Shown: in pieces, positions 7,719-17,099 of the stretch | Position numbering within the stretch: position 1 is the first letter of the stretch | Layout: each line of letters opens with the position of its first letter | Source: Pseudomonadota bacterium | GTDB taxonomy: Bacteria; Pseudomonadota; Alphaproteobacteria; Rhizobiales; Xanthobacteraceae | Length of the DNA stretch: 64,000 bases | Assembly (NCBI GenBank): GCA_003576765.1 | Contig: QEVP01000005.1 | Location: forward strand, 1-64,000 | Direction of reading: 5' to 3' | Translations under genes and position numbers: made by a program | The notes under the pieces: model-generated | What the model saw: only the letters and a program-made list of their open reading frames with translations | Database searches by the model: none | Told to the model about the DNA's origin: nothing

Positions 7719-9029
7719 GTGTCCAGCGGTTGCGTTCAGGCCGATTGCCGGCCTACCGGCCTTGCGCTGTCGAAGCAGAGCCGTCTTGGCCATTTCACGG
7801 CGGCGGTGCTGACAGCGGCAACGCTGGCGAGCGTACCGGCTGCCGCCGAAACGAGCCCGTGGCAGCCGTTCGACGCCTATCCGGGCTTTGCGCCGCCCGC
7901 GCTCAATAGCGGCCCTCGCCCTATCGCGCGGCGGCATCGGTCGACACCCCCGCACGCCGCAAAGCGAAAGGCCGTCGCCACGGCCAAGCCAAACGGGCCG
8001 CTCATCATCGCGGTGTCATTACAGCACCAGTCGCTCAAGGTGTTTGATGCCGGTGGTTTGTACGCGGAAGCGCCGGTCTCCACCGGAATGCGCGGCCACA
8101 CCACGCCGACCGGCGTGTTCAGCGTGATCCAGAAGAACAAGTGGCACCGCTCCAACATCTACAGCGGCGCGCCGATGCCCTACATGCAGCGCATCACCTG
8201 GTCGGGCATCGCGCTGCACGCCGGCGCCCTGCCCGGCTATCCGGCCTCGCACGGCTGCATCCGGCTGCCGAATGCCTTCGCGGCCCGGCTGTGGGACTGG
8301 ACGCGGCGCGGCGCGCGCGTCGTGGTCAGCCATGGCGAGGTCGCGCCTCAAGCCATCGCGCATCCGCTGCTCGATGCGCTGCCGGCCGCGGTGCCGGTGG
8401 CTGCAGCTCCGGAGACGCCAGGCCCGGACAGCCTCGGCCTGCGCCCGACGCTCGGTGCGCTGCCGGCCGGGCCGCGCACGGCCGATGCCACCGACGCCAT
8501 GGCCCGGCAGGCTGCACAGCAGGCCGTGGTGACCTCGGACGCGCCGCCTCCGACACTCACCGTGCCCGACGCCGCGCCGGCGGAGGCCGTGGCCGCGCCG
8601 CCGAAACGCTACGGCCCGATCTCGGTGTTCATCAGCCGCGCCGACGGCCGGCTCTATGCCCGGCAGGATTTTGAGCCGCTGTTCGACGTGCCCGTCGCCA
8701 TCGCCGAGCGCGAGCGCCCGATCGGCACCCATGTGTTCACCGCGCGGCGCGATTCGACCGACAAAGATCGCTTTGTCTGGACCGCGATCACCCTGCCCGA
8801 ACAGGCGACCGCTCAGTCGCGCACCAAGGCGCACGCGGGCGATACCAAACCAGCCCCCGTCACTTTGGCGGATGCCGCCGCGGCGCTCGACCGTCTCGAT
8901 CTGCCGCAAGACGTGATGGCACGGATCGCCACCGGGCTCGCAACAGGCTCGTCGCTGATCGTCGCCGACCAGAGCCTTAAATCCGGCGAGACCGGACAGG
9001 GCACCGAGTTCGTTCTACTCACGCGCTAA
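7719..9029 (+). CDS. L,D-transpeptidase with a second, degenerate domain
   Basis: Periplasmic peptidoglycan cross-linking or protein-anchoring enzyme (YkuD fold), 436 aa from GTG 7719. That start has AAAGGAAA a few bases upstream; in-frame ATG codons at 7587 and 7683 lack one. A signal peptide (HFTAAVLTAATLASVPAAAE) is followed by the catalytic domain, with GIALHAGALPGYPASHGCIRL carrying His167 and the HGC motif with Cys180. A Pro/Ala-rich linker leads to a second region (PISVFISRADGRLYAR, then PIGTHVFTARRD). That region resembles the start of another YkuD domain but has no HGC motif, so it is probably non-catalytic. Confidence 0.88.
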   Translation: MSSGCVQADCRPTGLALSKQSRLGHFTAAVLTAATLASVPAAAETSPWQPFDAYPGFAPPALNSGPRPIARRHRSTPPHAAKRKAVATAKPNGPLIIAVSLQHQSLKVFDAGGLYAEAPVSTGMRGHTTPTGVFSVIQKNKWHRSNIYSGAPMPYMQRITWSGIALHAGALPGYPASHGCIRLPNAFAARLWDWTRRGARVVVSHGEVAPQAIAHPLLDALPAAVPVAAAPETPGPDSLGLRPTLGALPAGPRTADATDAMARQAAQQAVVTSDAPPPTLTVPDAAPAEAVAAPPKRYGPISVFISRADGRLYARQDFEPLFDVPVAIAERERPIGTHVFTARRDSTDKDRFVWTAITLPEQATAQSRTKAHAGDTKPAPVTLADAAAALDRLDLPQDVMARIATGLATGSSLIVADQSLKSGETGQGTEFVLLTR

Positions 9030-9092
9030 GGCAATACCGGTCCGGCGCCACCATAACGCCGCAACCGCTTTCCAGCATGACAAGCGTGATTC

Positions 9093-9118
9093 GCCGCATG
9101 CGCTTTTTTGTATGCGGC
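9093..9118 (+). terminator. Hairpin after the L,D-transpeptidase gene
   Basis: Stem GCCGCAT / ATGCGGC (9093-9099 and 9112-9118) with a loop that contains TTTTTT. It lies about 65 bp past the transpeptidase stop and 130 bp before the deacetylase start. The T run is in the loop rather than after the stem, so termination is only a possibility. Confidence 0.35.
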
Positions 9119-9247
9119 ATCGTAACTGGCACGGATGTGCATGGCGCGCCCAACGCGCTTTCCCCCGTGACCGGCCCGCTTTACGATTCTCGCGTTGAGT
9201 CGCGTTGTCTCAAGTCAAGAGTGGTCGAGCCAATCGAGGAGAACGAC

Positions 9248-10174
9248 ATGCGTTTGCGCGCCGCGTTGATGACCATCGCGACGGTTTCCCTGCTCTCCGC
9301 CGGCACCGCGGCGGCACAGGCCCCTGCCCCGGCCCGCCCGGCCGCCGCGCCGCCGCCTGCAACCCAGGCCAAGGCGCCGGCCAGTGCTCCTTGCGCCAAT
9401 CCCGATGCACTCGGCATCGGCCGCGTGGTGCAGATCGATACCACCGGCGGCCCCGGTTTCGGCTTCGAGCACTTCAAGCAACTCGACTTCCTGCGCGACA
9501 AGGAGGTGGTGCTGACCTTCGACGACGGCCCGTGGCCGGTCAATACGCCGGCCGTGCTCAAGGCGCTGGCCGATGAATGTACCACCGGCATCTTCTTCGC
9601 GATCGGCAAGCACGCCACTTACCACCCCGAAATCCTCAAGCAGGTCGCGGCGGCCGGCCACACCGTCGGCGCCCATACCTGGTCGCACGCCAACCTCAAC
9701 CGCAAGGGCATGACCCCGGAGCAGGCAAAGGAGGAAATCGAGAAGGGATTCAGTGCGGTGCGCTGGGCGCTCGGCACGGCGCCGGCGCCGTTCTTCCGTT
9801 TCCCGGCGCTGCAACACCCGCCGGCCGCCGTCACCTATCTCGGCGAGCGCAATATCGCGATCTTCTCCTGCGACATCGACTCGTTCGACTTCAAGGCCAA
9901 GAACGGCGAGCAGGTGGTCAACACCCTGATGACCAAGCTCGAGAAGCAGGGCAAGGGCATCCTCCTGATGCACGACTTCAAGAAGCAGACCGCCGATGCG
10001 CTGCCGACGCTGCTGCGCCGCCTGAAGGCCGGTGGCTACAAGGTGGTCGCGATGAAGCCGAAGGCCCCTGTGCAGACGCTTGCGCAGTACGACGAAGCGC
10101 TCGTGAAGGACGCCAAGCTGCCGACGGTCTCGACGCGGCCGGTATCGTCGGTCGTGCAGACCATATCGGAATAG
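9248..10174 (+). CDS. Secreted polysaccharide deacetylase (NodB-like)
   Basis: 308 aa carbohydrate esterase family 4 protein. A signal peptide (MRLRAALMTIATVSLLSAG) and a Pro/Ala linker are followed by the NodB domain. Motif 1 TFDDGP is at residues 90-95 with the metal and catalytic aspartates, and motif 2 HTWSH gives the metal ligands His143 and His147. Later motifs FFRFPAL and ILLMHDF correspond to motifs 3 and 5. ATG 9248 follows GAGGAGAA; upstream in-frame codons lack such a site. It likely removes N-acetyl groups from peptidoglycan or an extracellular glycan. The exact substrate is unknown. The next gene starts 8 bp after the stop. Confidence 0.9.
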   Translation: MRLRAALMTIATVSLLSAGTAAAQAPAPARPAAAPPPATQAKAPASAPCANPDALGIGRVVQIDTTGGPGFGFEHFKQLDFLRDKEVVLTFDDGPWPVNTPAVLKALADECTTGIFFAIGKHATYHPEILKQVAAAGHTVGAHTWSHANLNRKGMTPEQAKEEIEKGFSAVRWALGTAPAPFFRFPALQHPPAAVTYLGERNIAIFSCDIDSFDFKAKNGEQVVNTLMTKLEKQGKGILLMHDFKKQTADALPTLLRRLKAGGYKVVAMKPKAPVQTLAQYDEALVKDAKLPTVSTRPVSSVVQTISE

Positions 10175-10182
10175 GGATCGAT

Positions 10183-10749
10183 GTGACGGACGCCGGCGCG
10201 GCAACGCTGCAGATCGATGGCTGCGTCATCGTTTCGGCCGACGGGATGCTCGCCGATGCCGAGAGGCAGATGCCGGAGGCGCTGAAATTCCCCGGCGATC
10301 AGCGCTGGTTCGAGGCCCTGCTCGACCGCGCCGATCTCATCGTTCATGGCCGCAACTCCTACGAGGATCAGCCGCGTTCGCGGCAGCGGCGCCGTGTCGT
10401 GCTGACGCATGCGGTCGCGGGTATCGCGCCCGACCCGTCCAACCCGAACGCGACGTTGTGGAATCCGGCCGGCGCGTCGTTCGAGCAAGCCTGCGCACGG
10501 GCCGGCGTAACCGCGGGCATGGCCGCCGTGATCGGCGGCCCGGACGTGTTCCGCATGTTCCTCGACCGCTACGATACGTTCTGGCTGTCGCACGCCCCTC
10601 GCGTTCGGATTCCCGATGGCCTTCCGGCCTTCGGCTTGCCGGCCGCGCCTGAGGACGTGCTGCGGGAGCACGGATTAACGCCGAAGGAAACGCGACTGCT
10701 CGACCCGGCTGACGGCGTCACGTTGACGGCGTGGCACCGCGCGCGCTGA
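10183..10749 (+). CDS. Dihydrofolate reductase-like / RibD C-terminal-like protein
   Basis: 188 aa. The N-terminus GCVIVSADGMLAD matches the first strand and loop of DHFR-like reductases, followed by a central ADLIVHGRNSYED (the GRxTxE-like position) and AAVIGGPDVFRMFLD, which corresponds to the IGG cofactor-binding turn. The C-terminal part is shorter than in classical FolA. GTG 10183 has AGGGA upstream and lies 8 bp after the deacetylase stop, so the two are probably co-transcribed. The physiological substrate is unclear: it could be a pterin reductase or only a structural relative. It converges with the DoxX gene. Confidence 0.7.
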   Translation: MTDAGAATLQIDGCVIVSADGMLADAERQMPEALKFPGDQRWFEALLDRADLIVHGRNSYEDQPRSRQRRRVVLTHAVAGIAPDPSNPNATLWNPAGASFEQACARAGVTAGMAAVIGGPDVFRMFLDRYDTFWLSHAPRVRIPDGLPAFGLPAAPEDVLREHGLTPKETRLLDPADGVTLTAWHRAR

Positions 10750-10760
10750 GACGCGCCCGC

Positions 10761-11225
10761 TCACAACTCGCTGTAGGTTTTTTGCGGCGGCGGCGCCATC
10801 TCGGGCTCGGCCCGGCCGTAGCCCGCGAGCACCAAAAGCGCGCCGATCAGCGACAGGTTGGTCAGCGCCTCGACCATGCTGGCGCGCGCCTCCGGGCCGG
10901 TCTGATTCCAGAAGTCGTGGGCGTAGACCGTGGTCGCGATCAGGAATAGCACCAGCACGAACGAGAAGAAACGCACGCCGATGTTGAAGGCGATCAGCAC
11001 GCCGCAGACGAACTCGATGGCGCCGGCCGCGACCGCGAGAATCTGCGCCACCGTGAACGAGGTCGCGGCCTCCACGTCGGCGGCGAAGCCGGCGAGATCG
11101 GCCGGCACCGTGAAGCGTGTCGCGATCTTCTGCGCTGTCCCCGGCAGGTCGAACAATTTTGCCGCGCCCGACACGATGAAGAGAAGCGCGAACAGCACCC
11201 GTCCAAGGGAAATCAGCGCAGTCAT
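10761..11225 (-). CDS. DoxX family membrane protein
   Basis: 154 aa with four hydrophobic segments, at about residues 5-25, 55-75, 80-100 and 122-140. The DoxX signature is seen in GRVLFALLFIVSGAAKLFD at the N-terminus and AHDFWNQ between helices 3 and 4. DoxX proteins are inner-membrane proteins; some members are linked to thiosulphate:quinone oxidoreductase or to oxidative stress complexes, but most are uncharacterised. No neighbouring partner gene points to a specific role here. Confidence 0.85.
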   Translation of the reverse strand: MTALISLGRVLFALLFIVSGAAKLFDLPGTAQKIATRFTVPADLAGFAADVEAATSFTVAQILAVAAGAIEFVCGVLIAFNIGVRFFSFVLVLFLIATTVYAHDFWNQTGPEARASMVEALTNLSLIGALLVLAGYGRAEPEMAPPPQKTYSEL

Positions 11226-11299
11226 GGCCAGCCCCGCTTGTGTCGTCCCATGATATCAGACGGCAGGCCGCGCGCCTATCGGAGCGGAATGATTTGGAA

Positions 11300-11520
11300 C
11301 GAGATGCGGGTCCCGGACGCAGTGCGGCTCCAATCGTGTCCCGGACGCGGTGCAGCGGAACGTTGCACCGCAGAGCCGGGACCGCCACGGAGGCGGCGTT
11401 TGTTTTTTGTTTTTGACGATCCCGGATCTGCGCCGCACCGCTGGGCGCTGCGTCGCGTCCGGGATACCCCGGGGGCTCGGGCTGCGTCCCGGACGCTGTG
11501 TGGCACGCCCGGGATACCAG
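11300..11520. repeat. Mosaic intergenic repeat with GTCCCGGACGC units
   Basis: Occupies most of the 301-bp gap between the DoxX gene and maeB. GTCCCGGACGC occurs at 11310-11320, 11338-11348 and 11486-11496, and the inverse GCGTCCGGGA at 11455-11464. In the middle, CCGCC / GGCGG (11382-11386 and 11392-11396) forms a short hairpin followed by CGTTTGTTTTTTGTTTTT, a terminator-like stretch on the plus strand. The units fold against each other into several stems. The pattern resembles intergenic repeats seen in Bradyrhizobium-type genomes. No gene is visible in it. Confidence 0.7.
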
Positions 11521-11526
11521 CCAGCA

Positions 11527-13833
11527 TCAGAACAGGCTGTGCTGCGCCCGCCCCGAATGCTCCTGCGCCTCGACCGCGGCAACCGCCGTCATGTTGAGGA
11601 TGCCGCGCGACGTCACCGAGCGCGTCAGGATGTGCGCCGGGCGCGCCGGGCCGATCAGCATCGGCCCGACCGGCAGACCGTCGGCCAGCTCCTTGATCAT
11701 CTGATAGGCGACGTGGGCGGCGTCGAGATTGGGCATGATCAGTACGTTGGCGACGCCTTCGAGCCGCGACTGCGGCAGCACGTAATCGCGCTTGAGCTGC
11801 GACAGCGCGGTCGCCCCCTGCATCTCGCCGTCGGCTTCGAGGTCGGGCCGGCGCTCGGTGAGAAGCTCCGTGGCGCGGCGCATCTTGCGCGAGGAATCGG
11901 TGTCGTAGCTGCCGAAATCGGAATGCGAGACGAAGGCGATCTTGGGCTTGAGCCCGAAGCGCTGGACGTGCTGGGCGGCGCAGGCGGCAAGATCGGCCAG
12001 TTCCTCGGCGCCCGGGTTAGGCCGCACCTGGGTATCGGCAAGGAAGAACGCCCCCTTGCTGGTCACCATCAGCACCAGTGCCGCGAAATCGCCGGTGCCG
12101 GGGCGGCTGCCGATTACCTCGCGGATATGGCGCAGGTGGCTCATGTAGCGACCCTCGACGCCGCACAGCATGGCGTCGGCCTCGCCCCGCACCACGGCCA
12201 GCGCCGCGATCACGGTGGCATTGGTGCGCACCACCGTCCGTGCCGCCTCCGGCGTCACGCCATAGCGGCCGGCGGCATCGATATAGCTCTGCACGTAGGA
12301 GCGGTAGCGCGGATCGTCTTCCGGATTGACCAGATCGAAATCGTGCCCGGCGCGGATGGCAAGGCCAAGCCGCTTGATGCGCGTTTCGACCACCGACGGC
12401 CGGCCGACCAGGATCGGCCGCGCCAGCTTTTCCTCCAGCACGGCCTGGATCGCCCGCAGCACGCGCTGGTCCTCGCCCTCGGCGTAGATCACCCGTACCG
12501 GCTGAGAGCGCGCTTTCAGGAACACCGGCTTCATGATCAGGCCCGAGCGGAAGGCAAAGCGCTCGAGCTGCTCGCGGTACTGGTCGAAATCGGCGATCGG
12601 GCGCGTTGCCACGCCGGAGTCCATCGCCGCCTTGGCGACCGCCGGCGCAATGCGCAGGATCAGGCGGGGATCGAACGCCGGCGGGATCAGGGAGCCGGGG
12701 CCAAAACCCTGCACGTCGCCGCCTTCAGTGCCGGCGGCGGCATCCGACGGCACTTCGCGCGCGAGCTGGGCAATGGCATCGACGGCGGCTCGTTTCATCT
12801 CCTCGTTGATGGCGGTGGCGCCGACATCGAGCGCGCCGCGGAACAGGAAGGGGAAGCACAGGACGTTGTTGACCTGGTTCGGATAGTCGGAGCGCCCGGT
12901 GCAGATCATCGCGTCGGGGCGGGCCTGGCGCGCCTCCTCCGGCATGATCTCCGGGGTCGGGTTGGCAAGTGCCAGCACCAGCGGCTTGTCGGCCATGCTC
13001 TTGACCATGTCGCCGGTCATCACCCTCGGGCCCGACAGGCCGAGGAAGATGTCGGCGCCGGCGATCACGTCGGTCAGCGTGCGCAACTTGGTCTTCTGCG
13101 CGTACTGCTGTTTCCAGCGGTCCATGCGCTCGTTGCGGCCGTCGTAGATCAGGCCGGTCTGGTCGCAGACCCAGATGTTCTTGCGCTCGGCGCCCATCGA
13201 CACCAGAAGGTTGAGGCAGGCGATCGCCGCCGCGCCCGCGCCGCTCGCGACGATCTTGCAGTCCTTGAGGTTCTTGCCGTTGAGCAGCAGGCCGTTGACG
13301 ATGGCAGCGGCCGCGATGATCGCGGTGCCGTGCTGGTCGTCGTGAAACACCGGGATCTTCATGCGCGCCTTGAGCTGCGCCTCGATCTCGAAACAGTCCG
13401 GCCCCTTGATGTCCTCAAGGTTGATGCCGCCGAAGGTCGGCTCCAGCGCCGCCACGGTCTCGACCACGCGCTCCACGGTATCGGCGGCGATCTCGATGTC
13501 GAACACGTCGATGCCGGCGAACTTCTTGAACAGCACCGCCTTGCCTTCCATCACCGGCTTGGAGGCGAGCGGCCCGATATTGCCGAGGCCGAGCACCGCG
13601 GTGCCGTTGGAAATCACGGCGACGAGGTTGGCGCGGCTGGTGAGCGAGGCGGCTTCCTGCGGGTCGTCGGCGATCGCTTCGCAGGCGGCGGCAACGCCGG
13701 GCGAATAGGCGAGCGCCAGGTCGCGCTGGTTGGCGAGCGGCTTGGTCGCCTGAATTTCGAGCTTGCCGGGACGGGGCAGACGATGGAAGGCCAGAGCCGC
13801 AGTTTTCAGATCGTCGGAATGGGATGCTGACAC
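11527..13833 (-). CDS. maeB: NADP-dependent malic enzyme with phosphotransacetylase-like C-terminal domain
   Basis: Converts malate to pyruvate and CO2 with reduction of NADP. It is 768 aa, the length of the two-domain MaeB/TME type. Residues 1 to ~430 hold the malic enzyme fold: [36 protein letters not shown] with the catalytic Lys region, [19 protein letters not shown], and the nucleotide-binding [16 protein letters not shown]. The last ~330 residues form the PTA_PTB domain, which in this class does not act as phosphotransacetylase but is thought to be regulatory. GTG 13833 has GAGGACA upstream; starting further upstream would overlap aspS. It lies 71 bp after aspS on the same strand. A role in gluconeogenic metabolism is expected. 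Confidence 0.95.
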   Translation of the reverse strand: MSASHSDDLKTAALAFHRLPRPGKLEIQATKPLANQRDLALAYSPGVAAACEAIADDPQEAASLTSRANLVAVISNGTAVLGLGNIGPLASKPVMEGKAVLFKKFAGIDVFDIEIAADTVERVVETVAALEPTFGGINLEDIKGPDCFEIEAQLKARMKIPVFHDDQHGTAIIAAAAIVNGLLLNGKNLKDCKIVASGAGAAAIACLNLLVSMGAERKNIWVCDQTGLIYDGRNERMDRWKQQYAQKTKLRTLTDVIAGADIFLGLSGPRVMTGDMVKSMADKPLVLALANPTPEIMPEEARQARPDAMICTGRSDYPNQVNNVLCFPFLFRGALDVGATAINEEMKRAAVDAIAQLAREVPSDAAAGTEGGDVQGFGPGSLIPPAFDPRLILRIAPAVAKAAMDSGVATRPIADFDQYREQLERFAFRSGLIMKPVFLKARSQPVRVIYAEGEDQRVLRAIQAVLEEKLARPILVGRPSVVETRIKRLGLAIRAGHDFDLVNPEDDPRYRSYVQSYIDAAGRYGVTPEAARTVVRTNATVIAALAVVRGEADAMLCGVEGRYMSHLRHIREVIGSRPGTGDFAALVLMVTSKGAFFLADTQVRPNPGAEELADLAACAAQHVQRFGLKPKIAFVSHSDFGSYDTDSSRKMRRATELLTERRPDLEADGEMQGATALSQLKRDYVLPQSRLEGVANVLIMPNLDAAHVAYQMIKELADGLPVGPMLIGPARPAHILTRSVTSRGILNMTAVAAVEAQEHSGRAQHSLF

Positions 13834-13904
13834 GTTGTCCTCGCTGTCCTCGCTTCTTCTCTCGCCTCGCCGTCCGACAGGTCTGTGCTGCCCTGCCCCG
13901 CGGC

Positions 13905-15677
13905 TCAACCTTCAGGCAAATTGAGCCGGATATGCAGTTCGCGCAACTGCTTCGGCGTGACGGGGCCGGGGGCCCCCATCAAAAGATCTTCTGCGCGCTG
14001 ATTCATCGGAAACAGCGAAATCTCGCGCAGGTTGGTGGTGCCGCAAAGCAGCATGACGACGCGGTCCACGCCGGCCGCCATGCCGCCGTGCGGCGGCGCG
14101 CCGTACTGGAAGGCGCGGTACATGCCGCCGAAGCGCTCCACCACGTCCTTCTCGCCATAGCCGGCGATTTCGAATGCTTTCACCATCGCCTCGGGCCGAT
14201 GGTTGCGGATGCCGCCGGAGGCGATCTCGTAGCCGTTGCAGGTGATGTCGTACTGGAATGCCTTGATGGTCAGCGGGTCTTCGTTCTGGAGGGCGTCAAG
14301 CCCGCCCTGCGGCATCGAGAACGGGTTGTGGGAGAAGTCGATCTTCTTCTCTTCCTCGTTGTATTCATACATCGGGAAATCGACGATCCAGGCGAGCGCA
14401 AAGCGATCCTTGTCGATCAGGTTCAATTCCTCGCCGACCTTCGTCCGTGCGAGCCCGGCGAACTTCCAGAACTTTTGCGGATCGCCGGCGACGAAAAACG
14501 CGGCGTCGCCCGCCTTCATGCCGAGTGCTGCGCGGATCGCCTCGGTGCGCTCTGTGCCGATGTTCTTGGCGAGCGGCCCCGCGCCCTCGCCGTCCTCGCG
14601 CCACATGATGTAGCCGAGCCCCGGCTGGCCCTCGCCCTGCGCCCAGGCGTTCATGCGATCGCAAAAGGCACGGCTGCCGCCGCCCGGCGCCGGAATCGCC
14701 CAGACCTGGTTTTTGCTATCCTCCAGCATCCGCGCGAACACCTTGAAGCCGGAGCCGCGGAAATGCTCCGAGACGTCCTGCATCTCAATCGGGTTGCGCA
14801 GGTCCGGCTTGTCGGTGCCGTATTTGCGTAACGCCTCGGCGAACGGAATGCGCGGCCAGCCGTTGGTGACGGGCTTGCCGTTGGCGAATTCCTCGAACAC
14901 GCCGGTGACGACCGGCTCCATCGCCGCGAACACGTCCTCCTGCGTGACGAAACTCATCTCGAGATCGAGCTGGTAGAACTCGCCCGGCAACCGGTCGGCG
15001 CGCGGGTCTTCGTCGCGGAAGCACGGCGCGATCTGAAAGTAGCGGTCGAAGCCGGACATCATCAGGAGTTGCTTGTACTGCTGCGGCGCCTGCGGCAGCG
15101 CGTAGAAGCGGCCCGGATGGATGCGGCTCGGCACCAGGAAATCGCGTGCCCCTTCCGGCGACGAGGCGGTCAGGATCGGCGTCTGGAACTCGAAGAAGCC
15201 GGCCTCCTTCATGCGGCGTCGCATCGAATCGATGATCGCGCCGCGCGTCATGATGTTCTGGTGCAACCGCTCGCGGCGCAGGTCGAGGAAGCGGTACTTG
15301 AGCCGGATGTCTTCCGGATACTCCTGCTCGCCGAACACCGGCAACGGCAGTTCGGCCGCCGGCCCCAGCACCTCGATCTCGCTGATGTAGATTTCCACCG
15401 CCCCGGTCGGCAGTTCGGGATTGTCGGTGCCCTCGGGGCGGCGGCGCACCTTGCCGTCGATCCGCACCACCCACTCGGCGCGCAGCGTTTCGGCGATTTT
15501 GAAGGCCGGCGAATCCGGGTCGGCCACGCACTGGGTCAGGCCATAGTGGTCGCGCAGGTCGATGAACAGCACCCCGCCATGGTCGCGAATGCGATGGCAC
15601 CAGCCCGACAGGCGGACGGTCTCGTCGATGTGGCTGTCGCGGAGCGCGCCGCAGGTGTGGGACCGATAGCGATGCAT
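13905..15677 (-). CDS. aspS: Aspartyl-tRNA synthetase
   Basis: 590 aa class II synthetase that charges tRNA-Asp, and in alphaproteobacteria probably also tRNA-Asn (non-discriminating type). The N-terminal OB-fold anticodon-binding domain begins at [12 protein letters not shown]. Class II motif 2 is seen as [19 protein letters not shown] and motif 3 near the end as [13 protein letters not shown]. The bacterial GAD insertion domain lies between. ATG 15677 is preceded by CAGGAAC; the longer frame to 15722 has no support. It is divergent from rnd with ~170 bp between starts. Confidence 0.97.
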   Translation of the reverse strand: MHRYRSHTCGALRDSHIDETVRLSGWCHRIRDHGGVLFIDLRDHYGLTQCVADPDSPAFKIAETLRAEWVVRIDGKVRRRPEGTDNPELPTGAVEIYISEIEVLGPAAELPLPVFGEQEYPEDIRLKYRFLDLRRERLHQNIMTRGAIIDSMRRRMKEAGFFEFQTPILTASSPEGARDFLVPSRIHPGRFYALPQAPQQYKQLLMMSGFDRYFQIAPCFRDEDPRADRLPGEFYQLDLEMSFVTQEDVFAAMEPVVTGVFEEFANGKPVTNGWPRIPFAEALRKYGTDKPDLRNPIEMQDVSEHFRGSGFKVFARMLEDSKNQVWAIPAPGGGSRAFCDRMNAWAQGEGQPGLGYIMWREDGEGAGPLAKNIGTERTEAIRAALGMKAGDAAFFVAGDPQKFWKFAGLARTKVGEELNLIDKDRFALAWIVDFPMYEYNEEEKKIDFSHNPFSMPQGGLDALQNEDPLTIKAFQYDITCNGYEIASGGIRNHRPEAMVKAFEIAGYGEKDVVERFGGMYRAFQYGAPPHGGMAAGVDRVVMLLCGTTNLREISLFPMNQRAEDLLMGAPGPVTPKQLRELHIRLNLPEG

Positions 15678-15846
15678 GGAGTTCCTGAAGATCGATCGAA
15701 GAAAGCCGCCGCAAACGGACACGGCCGCCCGGGTTTACCCGAGCGCGCCGGAACCGGCAACTGCGCGATCCGCAACCCCGCATTCCACGCCTTTTTCCGG
15801 CAGAAGCGGGGCGACAAGCGGTCCCGGAGAGGTTATTCAGGCGGCC

Positions 15847-17001
15847 ATGATGCTGATTTCGACCACCGCCGAGCTTGCCGCCGTCTGCGCCCGCCTGTCC
15901 GCCCATCCGTTCATTACGGTCGATACCGAGTTTTTGCGGGAAACCACCTACTACCCCATTCTCTGCGTGGTGCAGCTTGCCAGCACCGAGGAAGCGGTGG
16001 CGATCGACGCATTGGCCGAGGGGCTCGACCTGACGCCGTTCTTCGAACTGATGGCCGACCCGAAGGTGCTGAAGGTGTTTCATGCCGCCCGGCAGGACAT
16101 CGAAATCGTCTGGCATCATGCGAAGCTGGTTCCCGCCCCGATTTTCGACACCCAGGTCGCCGCCATGGTGCTGGGCTATGGCGAGTCGATCGCCTACGAC
16201 CAGCTCGTCGAGCGCATCACCGGCCACCGCCCGGACAAGACCCACCGCTTCACCGACTGGTCGCGCCGGCCCTTGTCGGAAGCGCAGATCGCCTATGCGC
16301 TGGCCGACGTCACCTATCTGCGCGACGTGTTCGCCCGGCTCGACGCCGACCTCAAGAAGCGCGGCCGTAGCGACTGGGTCAGCGAGGAGATGAAGGTGCT
16401 GACCTCGCCGCGCACCTACGATGCTGACCCCAGCCATGCCTGGGAGCGGCTGAGATCGCGTGTGCGCAAGCCGAAAGAACTTGCGGTGCTGATGGAAGTC
16501 GCCGCCTGGCGAGAGCGCGAGGCGCAAAGCCGCAACGTGCCGCGCTCGCGGGTGCTCAAGGACGACGTGATCGGCGATATCGCCACGCACCCGCCGACCA
16601 GCCTGGAACGGCTCGCGGGCTTGCGCTCGGTGCCAAAAGGGTTCGAGCGCTCGAAGTGGGGACAAGACGTACTGGAAGCGGTGGCGCGGGGGCTCGCACG
16701 CGACCCCGCGACGCTGCCGAAGCTGGAGCGGCCGCGCAACGGCAACGGCACCGCGGCCACGGTCGAACTGCTCAAGGTGCTGCTGCGCATGACCGCCGAG
16801 CGCCACGCGGTGGCGAGCAAGATCATCGCGACGGTGGACGACCTCGAGCGGATCGCCGATGACGACAGCGCTAACGTGGCAGCACTGCAAGGGTGGCGGC
16901 GCGAGCTGTTCGGCGATAGCGCGCTGGCGCTCAAGCACGGCCGGCTTGCGCTCGGCATCGAGCGCGGCCGCGTGATTCCGGTCGAGCGGGATGGAGCATG
17001 A
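15847..17001 (+). CDS. rnd: Ribonuclease D
   Basis: 384 aa 3'-5' exoribonuclease that helps mature tRNA 3' ends. DEDDy exonuclease residues are visible: Asp26 and Glu28 in TVDTEF, Asp84 in FHAARQDIE, then Tyr150/Asp154 in [12 protein letters not shown]. An HRDC domain follows ([18 protein letters not shown], then [11 protein letters not shown]). ATG 15847 or 15850 gives the normal N-terminus; the 57-codon upstream extension lies over the aspS promoter region and is rejected. The stop codon TGA at 16999-17001 lies inside a palindromic repeat element, so the last residues (DGA) come from the repeat edge. Confidence 0.95.
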   Translation: MMLISTTAELAAVCARLSAHPFITVDTEFLRETTYYPILCVVQLASTEEAVAIDALAEGLDLTPFFELMADPKVLKVFHAARQDIEIVWHHAKLVPAPIFDTQVAAMVLGYGESIAYDQLVERITGHRPDKTHRFTDWSRRPLSEAQIAYALADVTYLRDVFARLDADLKKRGRSDWVSEEMKVLTSPRTYDADPSHAWERLRSRVRKPKELAVLMEVAAWREREAQSRNVPRSRVLKDDVIGDIATHPPTSLERLAGLRSVPKGFERSKWGQDVLEAVARGLARDPATLPKLERPRNGNGTAATVELLKVLLRMTAERHAVASKIIATVDDLERIADDDSANVAALQGWRRELFGDSALALKHGRLALGIERGRVIPVERDGA

Positions 17002-17042
17002 TCCCGAAAATTGGGAACCGGTTTTCGGACAAGATCATGCTC
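16994..17042. repeat. Palindromic repeat (GAGCATGATC family), copy 1
   Basis: Inverted repeat with ends GAGCATGATC / GATCATGCTC and an internal half-palindrome (CCGAAAATTGGGAACCGG, then TTTTCGG). The form is familiar to me from many rhizobial intergenic regions. It begins within the last codons of rnd and supplies its TGA. The element would form a long stem at the 3' end of the rnd mRNA. Confidence 0.8.
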
Positions 17043-17064
17043 AAATGAAAGAAAGAACCGACCC

Positions 17065-17091
17065 GTCTGATTCAACGTGGTTGAATCAGAC
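17065..17091. terminator. Perfect hairpin between convergent rnd and ppx
   Basis: GTCTGATTCAA / TTGAATCAGAC, an 11-bp perfect stem around CGTGG. It is between the 3' ends of two convergent genes and so could act in both directions. It has no strong U tract on either side. It may instead be part of the same mosaic repeat as the GAGCATGATC element just upstream. Confidence 0.45.
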
Positions 17092-17099
17092 TCAAAGGC

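Noticed and set aside
11350..13830. 826-codon open frame on the plus strand opposite maeB
   Set aside because: It mirrors maeB codon structure (GC-rich antisense frame), has an Arg/His/Asp/Gly-biased translation without family motifs, and lacks a ribosome-binding site.
14785..16938. 717-codon minus-strand frame across aspS and rnd
   Set aside because: Out-of-phase with aspS and antisense to rnd; both of those genes have full motif sets.
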